64,000 nt of DNA, taken from positions 237,221-301,220 of the forward strand of contig CAMCFT010000001.1 of NCBI GenBank assembly GCA_945874225.1. Direction: 5' to 3'. Origin of the DNA: Flavobacterium psychrophilum (GTDB lineage: Bacteria; Bacteroidota; Bacteroidia; Flavobacteriales; Flavobacteriaceae). The notes below the pieces were generated by a model, which was not told the DNA's origin, did not search any database, and saw only the letters and a list, made by a program, of their open reading frames with translations. Every line of letters begins with the position of its first letter. Position 1 is the first letter of the stretch. The position numbers were made by a program, and so were the translations under genes. Shown here piece by piece: positions 16,874 through 25,325 of this stretch.

Positions 16874-18934
16874 ATGAATATAAAAAACTCCGCCCTATCG
16901 GTTTTTCTATTATTGTCAATTTCTATGTTTTCTCAAAAAGTTGTTGAAAGCAAAGGGTTTGCAAAAACTGAAATAAAAAATTCCTATTTAGATTCTATCA
17001 AAAAAACTTTCGTAAAAGACGATTTAGCTTCTTGCGTGGACAGTTTGTGGTTGAAAGAATTAGCCAATTTAGACATATATAATGATATTTCTGATGATAT
17101 AAAAAATATCAATATAGACGAAAAAGTTGATTATGAGTTGCCAACAGAGTTGCTGAAGGAAAGACTCGCGGCAATGGATGCAAAATCTCCTTTCAATATT
17201 GAATACAACCAAGGTCTTGAAAATATAATCAAGTCATTTCTTAAGAATAGGAAAAAATCTTTTGGAAGATTAATGGCTATTTCAGAATATTATTTTCCAA
17301 TGTTTGAAGAGGCTTTGGCCAAACAAAATGTGCCGTTGGAGATAAAATACTTGGCCGTTGTAGAATCAGCTTTGAACCCAAAAGCGGTTTCGAGAATGGG
17401 CGCAACCGGACTTTGGCAATTTATGTATCAAACGGGAAAACTCTATAATCTAAAGATTGATTCCTATGTTGATGAACGAAGCGATCCACTGAAATCAAGC
17501 GAAGCCGCTGCGCAATATATGACTAATATGTATGCGATTTTTGGTGACTGGGATTTGGTTTTAGCATCTTATAATTCGGGTCCTGGAAATGTTACTAAAG
17601 CGATTCGGCGTTCTGGAGGTCAACAAAATTATTGGAATATTAGAAAAAATTTACCAAAAGAAACTCAAGGATATGTTCCCGCTTTTCTAGCAACAATGTA
17701 CATTTATGAATACCATAACGAACACGGAATCAAGCCAGAAAGAGCCTTGGTAAAACAATTTGCTACGGATACTATTATGATTAAAAAGCAAATGTCGTTC
17801 AAACAAATTTCAGATTTGCTAGATGTTCCTATGACTCAATTGCAACTTTTGAACCCGTCTTATAAACTGAATGTGATTCCGTTTTATGGAGATCAACCTC
17901 ATTTTTTAAGATTGCCAAAGGAAAAAATTGCTGTTTTTGCATCAAACGAAGACAAAATTTATGGGTATGCACAACATGAGTTAGACCTTCGTGAAAGACC
18001 GTTTCAGGTTACAAAAGCAATTGTGCTGAACGATACAATGAATTACTCGATTCAACGAATTACACTTCCCAAAACAAAATATTACACGGTAAGACGAGGA
18101 GATAATCTGAGCGAAATCGCCGATAAATATGATGTTAGCATTGCAGATTTAAAAAAGTGGAACAGATTAAAAAGCAATACCGTTGCTCGAGGTAAAAGCC
18201 TGAAAATCATTACCAATGAAAGCGTTGTTAGAACCGTTAGAAAAGAACCAAAAACGGATAGAATTCCTTCAGAAATTAAAGCGGATAACCAACAAATAGC
18301 AGCTTCAGAAACTAAAATTAGTAAAGAAGATAAAACGAAGAAATCCATAAAAATCGATACTTTATCCTCTAATGTTACCGCTTTTTATGTAGTTCAAAAA
18401 GGAGATAATCTTGGGAATATTGCCAAAAAATATAATGTTACCGTTGAAGAAATTAAAGAATGGAATCATCTTTCGAACATTAATATTCAGCTTGGCGAAT
18501 CGTTGCAAGTTGCAAAAAATGATTTGAATTCTAATGAAGTTATAGTTGCAACCACTAAAACAGAAAATGTGGAGTATGTTGTTAAAAAAGGAGACAATCT
18601 TGGAAATATTGCCAAAAAATTCGGAAGCTCTTTAGAAGATTTGAAACAATGGAATAATTTGCAGGACAATAATATTGCTTTGGGAAGTAGTTTAATTGTT
18701 GCGAAAAGCGAAGTGGCAATTGAAAGTAAAGCCGTCGCAGAAACATTCAGGAAAAAAGATAATTTGGCTTCCGCTTCAAAAAACAACACCATCAATTATT
18801 ATGTTAAAAAAGGCGATTCTTTATACAGCATTGCAAAAAAATATCCTGGCGTAACCATTTCGGATATTAAAAAATGGAATGATTTACGCGCCGAAGACCT
18901 TAAACCAGGAATGAAGCTAAAAATCAACGGATAA
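16874..18934 (+). CDS. Lytic transglycosylase with four LysM domains (MltD-like)
   Basis: A 686-residue secreted cell-wall enzyme. Signal peptide MNIKNSALSVFLLLSISMFSQ. The SLT/goose-lysozyme-like catalytic domain covers roughly residues 140-300, with the catalytic Glu in VVESALNPKAVSRMGATGLWQFM and the later ASYNSGPGNV and AFLATMYIYEYH motifs. Four LysM repeats follow, starting YYTVRRGDNLSEIA, FYVVQKGDNLGNIA, YVVKKGDNLGNIA and YYVKKGDSLYSIA, joined by Ser/Lys-rich linkers. It would cleave glycan strands to 1,6-anhydro-muropeptides in the periplasm. The DUF4837 gene follows after 49 bases. Confidence 0.93.
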   Translation: MNIKNSALSVFLLLSISMFSQKVVESKGFAKTEIKNSYLDSIKKTFVKDDLASCVDSLWLKELANLDIYNDISDDIKNINIDEKVDYELPTELLKERLAAMDAKSPFNIEYNQGLENIIKSFLKNRKKSFGRLMAISEYYFPMFEEALAKQNVPLEIKYLAVVESALNPKAVSRMGATGLWQFMYQTGKLYNLKIDSYVDERSDPLKSSEAAAQYMTNMYAIFGDWDLVLASYNSGPGNVTKAIRRSGGQQNYWNIRKNLPKETQGYVPAFLATMYIYEYHNEHGIKPERALVKQFATDTIMIKKQMSFKQISDLLDVPMTQLQLLNPSYKLNVIPFYGDQPHFLRLPKEKIAVFASNEDKIYGYAQHELDLRERPFQVTKAIVLNDTMNYSIQRITLPKTKYYTVRRGDNLSEIADKYDVSIADLKKWNRLKSNTVARGKSLKIITNESVVRTVRKEPKTDRIPSEIKADNQQIAASETKISKEDKTKKSIKIDTLSSNVTAFYVVQKGDNLGNIAKKYNVTVEEIKEWNHLSNINIQLGESLQVAKNDLNSNEVIVATTKTENVEYVVKKGDNLGNIAKKFGSSLEDLKQWNNLQDNNIALGSSLIVAKSEVAIESKAVAETFRKKDNLASASKNNTINYYVKKGDSLYSIAKKYPGVTISDIKKWNDLRAEDLKPGMKLKING

Positions 18935-18983
18935 TACAATAATCTTCTATAAATTTGGGTTTTATTTCATAATTGATTTCATA

Positions 18984-19958
18984 ATGAATAAAACCCATTT
19001 TTTATTTCTTCTCTTCACCTTTTTGTTTTTTTCTTGTAATAAGAAAAGCGACAATTTGCCTCGAAAAGCAACAGGAAAAATCAATACTATTTCGGTAATT
19101 ATTGACGACCAATTATGGAATGGAGAAATCGGCGACAGCATTCGAAACAAGTTTGCATCGCCCGTAATTGGATTGCCTCAAGAAGAACCTCTTTTTACCA
19201 TTAATCAATATCCTGCCAAACTTATGGAAGGATTTATGACTGACAGCAGAACGATTATCGTTGTTAAGAAGTCCGGCAAAAATAAATTCGAAATCAAGAA
19301 AAACCAATACGCGTCACCCCAAAACGTATTTCATATTTCAGGAAAAACAAATACTGACATTTTGGAAATCATTGAAAAAAATGCACCCAAAATTATTCAA
19401 ATAATTAAGGCAACTGAAATCTCCGAAAATCAAAGAATCAACAGCCAATCGCTACTTAATACTCAAAGAATTACCAATGCATTCAATATTTCTCTGGATG
19501 TTCCTGCCGGTTATTTGTATGTGCTCCAAAACAATAAATTTATTTGGCTCAAAAAAGAAATTGTTAGTGGAAATACTAGTATTTTGATTTATCAGGTTCC
19601 AATAAGTACCATAAAAAAAGATTCGAATGATATTGCCAATATCATTAAAATGCGCGATTCCATTGGAGATTTATATATTCGCGGAACAGAACCAGACGCT
19701 AAAATGATTACCGAAGAAGGTTACGCACCCTATCTTTTCAAAATTAAATTAAACGGCAAAGAAACCTATGAAACAAAGGGAACTTGGGAGCTAAAAAATG
19801 AATTTATGTCAGGACCTTTCATCAATTATGCAATTGTAGATAAAGAGCACGACAGAATTTTGGTTTTAGAAGGATTTTGCTATTCTCCATCTAAAGAAGA
19901 ACGAGATCTGATGCACGAATTGGAGTCAATTATTAAATCAATCAGTATTTTAAAATAA
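18984..19958 (+). CDS. DUF4837 family lipoprotein
   Basis: This 324-residue lipoprotein has signal MNKTHFLFLLFTFLFFSC with the lipid-anchor Cys at residue 18. The mature start KATGKINTISVIIDDQLWNGEIGDSIR is the hallmark of DUF4837, a Bacteroidota-specific family of unknown function. Other conserved pieces are IGLPQEEPLFTINQYP and the C-terminal TKGTWELKNEFMSGPFINY. It sits between the transglycosylase and an acetyltransferase gene, which starts 11 bases later, so the three may form an operon. Confidence 0.85.
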   Translation: MNKTHFLFLLFTFLFFSCNKKSDNLPRKATGKINTISVIIDDQLWNGEIGDSIRNKFASPVIGLPQEEPLFTINQYPAKLMEGFMTDSRTIIVVKKSGKNKFEIKKNQYASPQNVFHISGKTNTDILEIIEKNAPKIIQIIKATEISENQRINSQSLLNTQRITNAFNISLDVPAGYLYVLQNNKFIWLKKEIVSGNTSILIYQVPISTIKKDSNDIANIIKMRDSIGDLYIRGTEPDAKMITEEGYAPYLFKIKLNGKETYETKGTWELKNEFMSGPFINYAIVDKEHDRILVLEGFCYSPSKEERDLMHELESIIKSISILK

Positions 19959-19968
19959 AATTACGCAG

Positions 19969-20415
19969 ATGGGAATACAATGGAAAATCAAGTCTTTTGA
20001 GAATCTTTCGGTAAATGAACTATATGATATTCTGAGATTGAGAAGCGAGATATTTGTAGTCGAACAAAACTGCGTTTATCTCGATCTTGACGGAAAAGAC
20101 AAAGTTGCATTGCATCTTTTTGGAGAATTCGAAGGCAAGATTGTAGCATATTCCCGACTTTTCAAAGCTGGAATTTCATTTGATAACGCATCTATTGGCA
20201 GAGTGGTTGTCGATGCAAAATATCGTGACCAAAAATGGGGTCACGACTTAATGCGAGAAGCTATTGCAGCAATTAAGACTCATTTTGGAGAAAGTAAAAT
20301 CACCATTGGAGCACAATTATATCTAAAAAAATTCTACGAAAGTCACGGATTTGTTCAAACTAGCGAAATGTATCTCGAGGATGATATTCCGCATATTGAA
20401 ATGAAGAAGGAGTAA
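19969..20415 (+). CDS. GNAT N-acetyltransferase, ElaA type
   Basis: A 148-residue acetyl-CoA dependent N-acetyltransferase. LYDILRLRSEIFVVEQNCVYLDLDGKD is the typical ElaA opening, followed by the AYSRLF strand and the acetyl-CoA loop GRVVVDAKYRDQKWGHDLMREAI. The C-terminal LKKFYESHGFV strand completes the fold. The acceptor is unknown. It starts 11 bases after the DUF4837 gene. Confidence 0.88.
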   Translation: MGIQWKIKSFENLSVNELYDILRLRSEIFVVEQNCVYLDLDGKDKVALHLFGEFEGKIVAYSRLFKAGISFDNASIGRVVVDAKYRDQKWGHDLMREAIAAIKTHFGESKITIGAQLYLKKFYESHGFVQTSEMYLEDDIPHIEMKKE

Positions 20416-20423
20416 TTATAACT

Positions 20424-20580
20424 ACGTTGGTTGTAATTAAATTTTTATTTTTTTAAACACATAGAAACATAGTTTTAATATGTTTAAATAAGGCGTTTTA
20501 CTTTAATAAAGCAAAACATAGCTATGTTAAACCAAGAATTGATCTATATCATTCTTTTTTCTATGTTTCTATGTGTTTCA
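20424..20580. repeat. Long dispersed repeat, uninterrupted copy
   Basis: A 157-bp repeat whose ends form an inverted pair: aaacacatagaaacatag near 20455 and ctatgtttctatgtgttt near 20561-20578. A second copy lies at 63793-63996, where two extra modules interrupt it. Shared words include cgttggttgtaatt, acatagctatgt and ctctatgtgtt-like ends. It fills the 213-bp gap between the GNAT and OmpA genes. Confidence 0.8.
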
Positions 20581-20628
20581 TTTTTTTTTCATTTAAAATT
20601 CTAATAAGAGCACCCGCCAATGGGTTAA

Positions 20629-21423
20629 TTATAATTTTGTTATAAAAAGTTCCACACGGCGGTCTTGATTATCCTCTTTGCCAAGAGGGAAACGGTTACC
20701 ATAACCTTTATAAGACATGCGATATGGACTTATTCCTTTCGAACGAAGATACACAAACACATTTTTGGCTCTGTTTGTGGAAAGATTTCTGTCTTGGGCT
20801 TCCTTGTCAATAGCATCGGAATATTTGCTGGAAGTGCAACATACGTGGCCTTTAATTTCAAATCGAAGTGTCTTGCGTTTTTCTAATAAAACAACAACTC
20901 TATCCAATTCTTTTTTTGCTTTTAAAGAAAGAACACTCGAACCCATTTCAAAAGTAACTCGGTCTAAAATGATAAGATCTCCCACTTTTGGGCTTTCGGA
21001 AAAGGAAGTATACACTGTTTTTTTAATAAAAATTAAATCTAAACGTCTGTTTTGATCACGTGTTTTTTGTAAATTTTTTATAGAATCCTTAACCAAAATT
21101 ACACGTCCCCTGCCTTCGCAAATAAAAATTTTATTTAGCAGAACTCCATTAGAAAGGAGAATTTTCTGGACAGTTGCCACTCTTTTATTAGACAACTTAT
21201 CGTTATAATCCTCGCTTCCTCTGTCGTCACAATATCCATAAAGCTGAATGGCTTCAAATTGCGAAAAATCAGGCGAGTTTATAAGACCAATAATTGTATT
21301 TATTTGGGTTTTATTTAAGGAGAATTTATCAAAGTCAAAATATACAGATTGAACAGAATTTTCCTGAGCTGAGAGATAGCCAAAAAATAAAAGAAGTAGT
21401 ATTTGTAAGCCTCTATTCATCAC
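20629..21423 (-). CDS. Protein with two tandem OmpA-like peptidoglycan-binding domains
   Basis: A 264-residue envelope protein. The short signal MMNRGLQILLLLFFGYLSAQ precedes a first OmpA_C-type domain (SVYFDFDKFSLNKTQ to LSNKRVATVQKILLSNGV) at about 27-110 and a second (FEMGSSVLSLKAKKELDRVV to LSTNRAKNVFVYLRSKGI and DRRVELFI) at about 155-264. Each has the NxxLSxxRA-like helix that contacts diaminopimelate. No beta barrel is present, so it is a periplasmic peptidoglycan-binding protein. Its start overlaps the stop of the S41 peptidase gene, indicating translational coupling. Confidence 0.85.
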   Translation of the reverse strand: MMNRGLQILLLLFFGYLSAQENSVQSVYFDFDKFSLNKTQINTIIGLINSPDFSQFEAIQLYGYCDDRGSEDYNDKLSNKRVATVQKILLSNGVLLNKIFICEGRGRVILVKDSIKNLQKTRDQNRRLDLIFIKKTVYTSFSESPKVGDLIILDRVTFEMGSSVLSLKAKKELDRVVVLLEKRKTLRFEIKGHVCCTSSKYSDAIDKEAQDRNLSTNRAKNVFVYLRSKGISPYRMSYKGYGNRFPLGKEDNQDRRVELFITKL

Positions 21424-23057
21424 ATTTTCAAGATGCTTTTGTACTCAGAGCTATTGCTCAGAACGCTTGTTGCTTTCTTGATTTCTGAATTGTTTTTGAG
21501 ATAATATTGGTACAAACCTTCTTGATATTGATAGCGTTTAATGATTTCGTCAAGGATTAAATTCTTGATTTCTTTTTGATTTTTATCCAATGAGTTTTCT
21601 TCACTTTTTTGAAGCGCAGTCAGTAATTGTTGATATTCAGAGCTAATGCTTTCGTCAACTTTTTCTTTTTTGGCTACAGCCAAAGTGTTTTTCAAAGCGA
21701 GTTCCGTTTCAGTATCGAAAGAAAATTTCTGGGCTTTTAAAAACTGTTTAAAATCTTGGAAATCAGCATCAGAAAACGTTGGAATTTGATTCCCTAAATT
21801 TGGATTTTTATAATAATAGGTAGTTGCATAATTAAAAATTCCATCGTTTTTTAGCAAGGCTTCGGTAATTGGACTTGTTTTCGTTTCTTCTAGTTCGATG
21901 TCAGGTTGAATGCCGCCTCCATCATAAACCGTTCTTCCTTTTCGGGTTTTGAAAGCATTATAATTCTTCGCTTCGGTTTTTGTGGCGACTCCGTTTTTGT
22001 CTTTATGAGCATAATCCAAAGCCTGAATGCATCTTCCCGAAGGCGTGTAATAGCGAGAAATCGTAACTTTTAATTGGGTTCCATAAGTCAAATCTACCGG
22101 TCTTTGCACCAATCCTTTTCCAAAACTTCGACTACCAATAACTACCGCACGATCCAAGTCCTGTAAAGCTCCCGAAACAATTTCTGATGCCGAAGCACTT
22201 TTTCCGTTAACCAGAATTACCAAAGGAATTTCAGTATCTATAGGTTCTCGGGAGGTTTTATAGGTGTTGTTGTGCTTCTCGATTTTCGATTTTGTGGTTA
22301 CGATTGTTTCGTTTTTAGGAACAAATAAATTACAAATATTCACAGCTTCATTCAAAAGCCCACCAGGATTTCCTCTTAAATCTAGAATAATTCTCTCAGC
22401 ACCTTCCCTTTTTAATTGTTCCAATGCTTCCTTGGTTTCCAGCGAAGCTTTTTGGTTAAAATGAGATAAAACGATATAACCTGTTTTGTCGTCTATTTTT
22501 CCAAAAAAAGGCACCGATTTTATGGCAACTTCATCAAGAATAATTTGAGCCGAGTTTGTTTTGCCTTGGCGAATGTATTTGACATCGACTTTAGTATTTT
22601 TTGCACCTCTAAAAAGCTGTGAAGCATCGTCCTTGAAATCGGACAAATGAATATCTCCAATTTGAATAATTTCGTCACCCGCTTTAAGCCCGGCTTTATC
22701 TGCAGGAAAGTTTTTATACGGTTCGCGAATGATTAATTTGTCTTCTTTTCGGGTGACTGAGGCGCCAATTCCGGTATATTCGCCAGTATTATTTATTTTG
22801 AATTTCACAACGTCCTGCTCATTGAAATAAACGGTGTATGGATCAAGACTAGCCAACATTGCCTTGATGGCTTTGTCCATTAAATCGCCTGGATTTGTTT
22901 CGTCGACATAGTTTTTATTCAGCTCTTTAAAAAGCGTTGTGAATATTTCTACTTGTTTGGCAATTTCAAAAAAATCGTCTTTGAAACTAACGCCAACAAA
23001 TAAAAATGCCGAAGCTATGGCCGGAAGAATAAACTTTTTTTTGAAAGGAGAAATCAT
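21420..23057 (-). CDS. S41 family C-terminal processing peptidase
   Basis: A 545-residue Ctp/Tsp-type serine protease with an N-terminal signal anchor (FILPAIASAFLFVGVSF). A PDZ domain follows near 85-165 (YTGIGASVTRKEDKLIIREPYKNFPADKAGLKAGDEI), then the catalytic core with Ser in GKSASASEIVSGAL and Lys in GSRSFGKGLVQ. SGRCIQALDYAHKDKNG and the GGIQPDIE motif are also family-typical. It degrades or processes periplasmic proteins. The OmpA-like gene overlaps its end, and rnpA lies upstream. Confidence 0.94.
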   Translation of the reverse strand: MISPFKKKFILPAIASAFLFVGVSFKDDFFEIAKQVEIFTTLFKELNKNYVDETNPGDLMDKAIKAMLASLDPYTVYFNEQDVVKFKINNTGEYTGIGASVTRKEDKLIIREPYKNFPADKAGLKAGDEIIQIGDIHLSDFKDDASQLFRGAKNTKVDVKYIRQGKTNSAQIILDEVAIKSVPFFGKIDDKTGYIVLSHFNQKASLETKEALEQLKREGAERIILDLRGNPGGLLNEAVNICNLFVPKNETIVTTKSKIEKHNNTYKTSREPIDTEIPLVILVNGKSASASEIVSGALQDLDRAVVIGSRSFGKGLVQRPVDLTYGTQLKVTISRYYTPSGRCIQALDYAHKDKNGVATKTEAKNYNAFKTRKGRTVYDGGGIQPDIELEETKTSPITEALLKNDGIFNYATTYYYKNPNLGNQIPTFSDADFQDFKQFLKAQKFSFDTETELALKNTLAVAKKEKVDESISSEYQQLLTALQKSEENSLDKNQKEIKNLILDEIIKRYQYQEGLYQYYLKNNSEIKKATSVLSNSSEYKSILKM

Positions 23058-23133
23058 AATTAGTAATAGCTAAATTTTAAACCACTAAAATAAGAATAAA
23101 ACATCAATAACAACATAGGTATATGCAAAGTTG

Positions 23134-23526
23134 CTATTCTTCGTTTTTTAATTGGAGAACAAACTTTTCAAACAATTGAATGGTCTTGGTATTGATTTCC
23201 TCGTAAGACAATCGCTCTTTGGTTTGATAAAAAAACATAAAAGCATACTTTTTGTCCAAATTATCAACCAGAATGTGTTTGTTCAATCGATAGGTTTCAC
23301 GAAGCACCCGCTTGAAATAATTTCTGTCCACGGCGTGTTTGAAGTTTTTCTTGGAAACTGAAACCCCCATTTTTAGCTTTTGTTCTGAAGCTTCGGGAAT
23401 GCCATAGTCACTTTCCACATACACCAGTCTCAAAGGATATTTTGAAACAGATTTGCCTTTGGAAAAAAGTAAATCTATCGTGATTTTACTTTTTAGCTTT
23501 TCGTTTTTTGGATAAGTGAAGTTCAT
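23134..23526 (-). CDS. rnpA: Ribonuclease P protein component
   Basis: This is the small basic protein that helps the RNase P RNA remove 5' leaders of pre-tRNA. It has 130 residues from MNFTYPKNEKLKSKITID; an upstream TTG-initiated extension of 14 residues (to 23568) is unlikely. Conserved segments are FSKGKSVSKYPLRLVY, KMGVSVSKKNFKHAVDRNYFKRVLRETYRL (the RNR motif variant) and the C-terminal helix. Unlike many bacteria, rpmH is not adjacent; the S41 peptidase gene lies downstream. Confidence 0.95.
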   Translation of the reverse strand: MNFTYPKNEKLKSKITIDLLFSKGKSVSKYPLRLVYVESDYGIPEASEQKLKMGVSVSKKNFKHAVDRNYFKRVLRETYRLNKHILVDNLDKKYAFMFFYQTKERLSYEEINTKTIQLFEKFVLQLKNEE

Positions 23527-23625
23527 TATATGAAAATGTCCGTAATTTTTTGAAAGGCAAAGGTACAATTAAACCCTAAATGGTATTATTGTTTAGGATT
23601 AAAATCGAGCGCTATCTTTATTTAT

Positions 23626-23633
23626 TACTTTTG
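23626..23633 (+). promoter_or_regulatory. -7 box before the first tandem acyltransferase
   Basis: TACTTTTG matches TAnnTTTG and is 18 bases before the preferred ATG at 23651. The frame extension back to 23633 would start inside this box, which argues against it. Confidence 0.4.
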
Positions 23634-23650
23634 TGTGTAATTTTAAAAAA

Positions 23651-24385
23651 ATGAAAAACATTCTATTATACCCAATAACACTATTATATTATTTCGCTTA
23701 TTTAGTGGTTTTGTGTACTATTCATCCTATTCAATGGATTGCTTTTAAGCTTTTTGGAGATGAAGGATTAAAAGTTTCCTTTGATTATGTGGCTTATTTT
23801 ACTTTGAAATGTACACATATTTTAGGAACCAGATATACTTTTAAAAACAGGGAACTTATTCCAAAAAATGTACCGATTATATTCGTATCTAATCATCAAA
23901 GTTTGTTGGACACTGGCGGAATCATTTGGTATTTGAGACGGTATTATGTTGCTTTTGTGACCAAAAAAGAATTGGGAAAGGGAATTCCGGCTATTTCATA
24001 TAATTTACGTCATAGCAAATATGTGCTTATCGAAAGAAGTAATCCTAAGCAAGCTATTCCAAAAATTAAATCTTTGGCAGAATACATCGAAAAAGAAAAA
24101 CGTTCAGCGGTTATTTTCCCAGAAGGGACAAGAAGCAAAACCGGAATACCAAACGAATTTGCGCAAAGCGGTTTAAAAATATTATGTAAATATGCTCCAT
24201 CTGCTTATGTGGTTCCTATAAGCATAAACAATTCTTGGAAAGTATATCAATACGGTTATTTCCCTTTAAGCGTGGGGCATCATCTTATTTTTACAGTTCA
24301 TAAACCATTGAAAGTGAGTGAATTTTCTTTTGAAGAGTTAATAGAAAAAACAGAAAAGGCTATTGTAGAAGGAATAAAAGTTTAA
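23651..24385 (+). CDS. 1-acyl-sn-glycerol-3-phosphate acyltransferase (PlsC-like), first of a tandem pair
   Basis: The protein has 244 residues from MKNILLYPITLLYYF. The N-terminal hydrophobic hairpin is followed by the catalytic FVSNHQSLLDTGG (HX4D), FVTKKELGKGIPAIS, the acceptor block VLIERSN, FPEGTRSKTG and YVVPISINNSW. It would acylate lysophosphatidate at the inner membrane. The next gene is a clear paralog, sharing long identical stretches such as SGLKILCKYAPSAYVVPIS. The acyl-ACP desaturase two genes on suggests a lipid-modification block. Confidence 0.9.
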   Translation: MKNILLYPITLLYYFAYLVVLCTIHPIQWIAFKLFGDEGLKVSFDYVAYFTLKCTHILGTRYTFKNRELIPKNVPIIFVSNHQSLLDTGGIIWYLRRYYVAFVTKKELGKGIPAISYNLRHSKYVLIERSNPKQAIPKIKSLAEYIEKEKRSAVIFPEGTRSKTGIPNEFAQSGLKILCKYAPSAYVVPISINNSWKVYQYGYFPLSVGHHLIFTVHKPLKVSEFSFEELIEKTEKAIVEGIKV

Positions 24386-24501
24386 TTTATTGAACCTAAT
24401 GATCCCTTATTTTCTATAAAATCAGCTTTTTTTAACTGAAAAAGCAGTGTTAATAATACATTAGCATTTTTGCAAACAACAACTAACAAAAATATATTTC
24501 C

Positions 24502-24509
24502 TATTTTTG
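24502..24509 (+). promoter_or_regulatory. -7 box before the second tandem acyltransferase
   Basis: TATTTTTG fits TAnnTTTG, 18 bases before the ATG at 24527. The word atttttgcaaacaa occurs here and again about 34 bases upstream. Confidence 0.4.
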
Positions 24510-24526
24510 CAAACAAAAATTACATA

Positions 24527-25261
24527 ATGCAAAAAATTATATCTTACCCCATATCCTTTATTGCAATTCTGTTATTCCTTTTAACAATAATTGTTTTTCA
24601 TCCCATTCAGTGGGTTTGCTTCAACGTTTTTGGTTACCAAGCCCATAAAAAAAGTGTAGATTACCTGAACTTTTTCTTATTAAGGATTGGGCACGTTTTG
24701 TTAAATAATTTTAAAATTGAGGGCAGGGAAAGCATTCCAACTGGAGTTCCAATCATTTTTGTAGCAAACCATCAAGGAATGTATGATATTATTGGAATGA
24801 TTTGGTTTTTGAGAAAATTTCATCCGAAATTTGTAAGCAAAATAGAATTAGGAAAAGGCATTCCAAGTGTTTCCTATAATTTAAGACACGGAGGCTCTGT
24901 TCTTATTGACAGGAAAGAACCTAAAACCGCCATTCCAATAATTAAAGGATTGGCTGAATATATAGAAAAGCACAAAAGATCGGCGGTGATTTTTCCGGAA
25001 GGAACAAGAAGTAAAACAGGAAAACCGAAGGAATTTGCAAAAAGCGGTTTGAAAATATTATGTAAATATGCTCCTTCAGCTTATGTTGTGCCTATAAGTA
25101 TTAATAATTCCTGGAAGTTTTTTAAATTTGGAGCCTTCCCTTACGGTTTAGGAAATCACATTACTTTTACCATTCATAAGGCTTTAGCAGTAGAAAATTT
25201 TACCTTTGAAGAAATAATGGAAAAAACAGAAAGTGCGATCGTAAAAGGAATAAAAGTTTAA
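24527..25261 (+). CDS. 1-acyl-sn-glycerol-3-phosphate acyltransferase (PlsC-like), second of a tandem pair
   Basis: The protein has 244 residues from MQKIISYPISFIAILLF; a TTG-initiated 19-residue extension is possible but spans the promoter-like box. Motifs are FVANHQGMYDIIG (HX4D), FVSKIELGKGIPSVS, VLIDRKEPK, FPEGTRSKTGKPKEFAKSG and YVVPISINNSW. It is close in length and sequence to the preceding gene, so the pair arose by tandem duplication. The HX4D neighbourhood differs (QGMYD versus QSLLD), which may reflect a different acyl or acceptor preference. Confidence 0.9.
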   Translation: MQKIISYPISFIAILLFLLTIIVFHPIQWVCFNVFGYQAHKKSVDYLNFFLLRIGHVLLNNFKIEGRESIPTGVPIIFVANHQGMYDIIGMIWFLRKFHPKFVSKIELGKGIPSVSYNLRHGGSVLIDRKEPKTAIPIIKGLAEYIEKHKRSAVIFPEGTRSKTGKPKEFAKSGLKILCKYAPSAYVVPISINNSWKFFKFGAFPYGLGNHITFTIHKALAVENFTFEEIMEKTESAIVKGIKV

Positions 25262-25278
25262 AATAGTAATAAATTGTG

Positions 25279-25286
25279 TATGTTTG
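25279..25286 (+). promoter_or_regulatory. -7 box before the acyl-ACP desaturase gene
   Basis: TATGTTTG matches TAnnTTTG and lies 40 bases before the ATG at 25326. Confidence 0.4.
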
Positions 25287-25325
25287 GAACAAATTTATAA
25301 TTCCAGCGTTCAAAATAAATTAAAT

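Noticed and set aside
23633..23650. GTG start of the first tandem acyltransferase
   Set aside because: It overlaps the end of the TACTTTTG promoter box, and an ATG with a normal family N-terminus follows at 23651.
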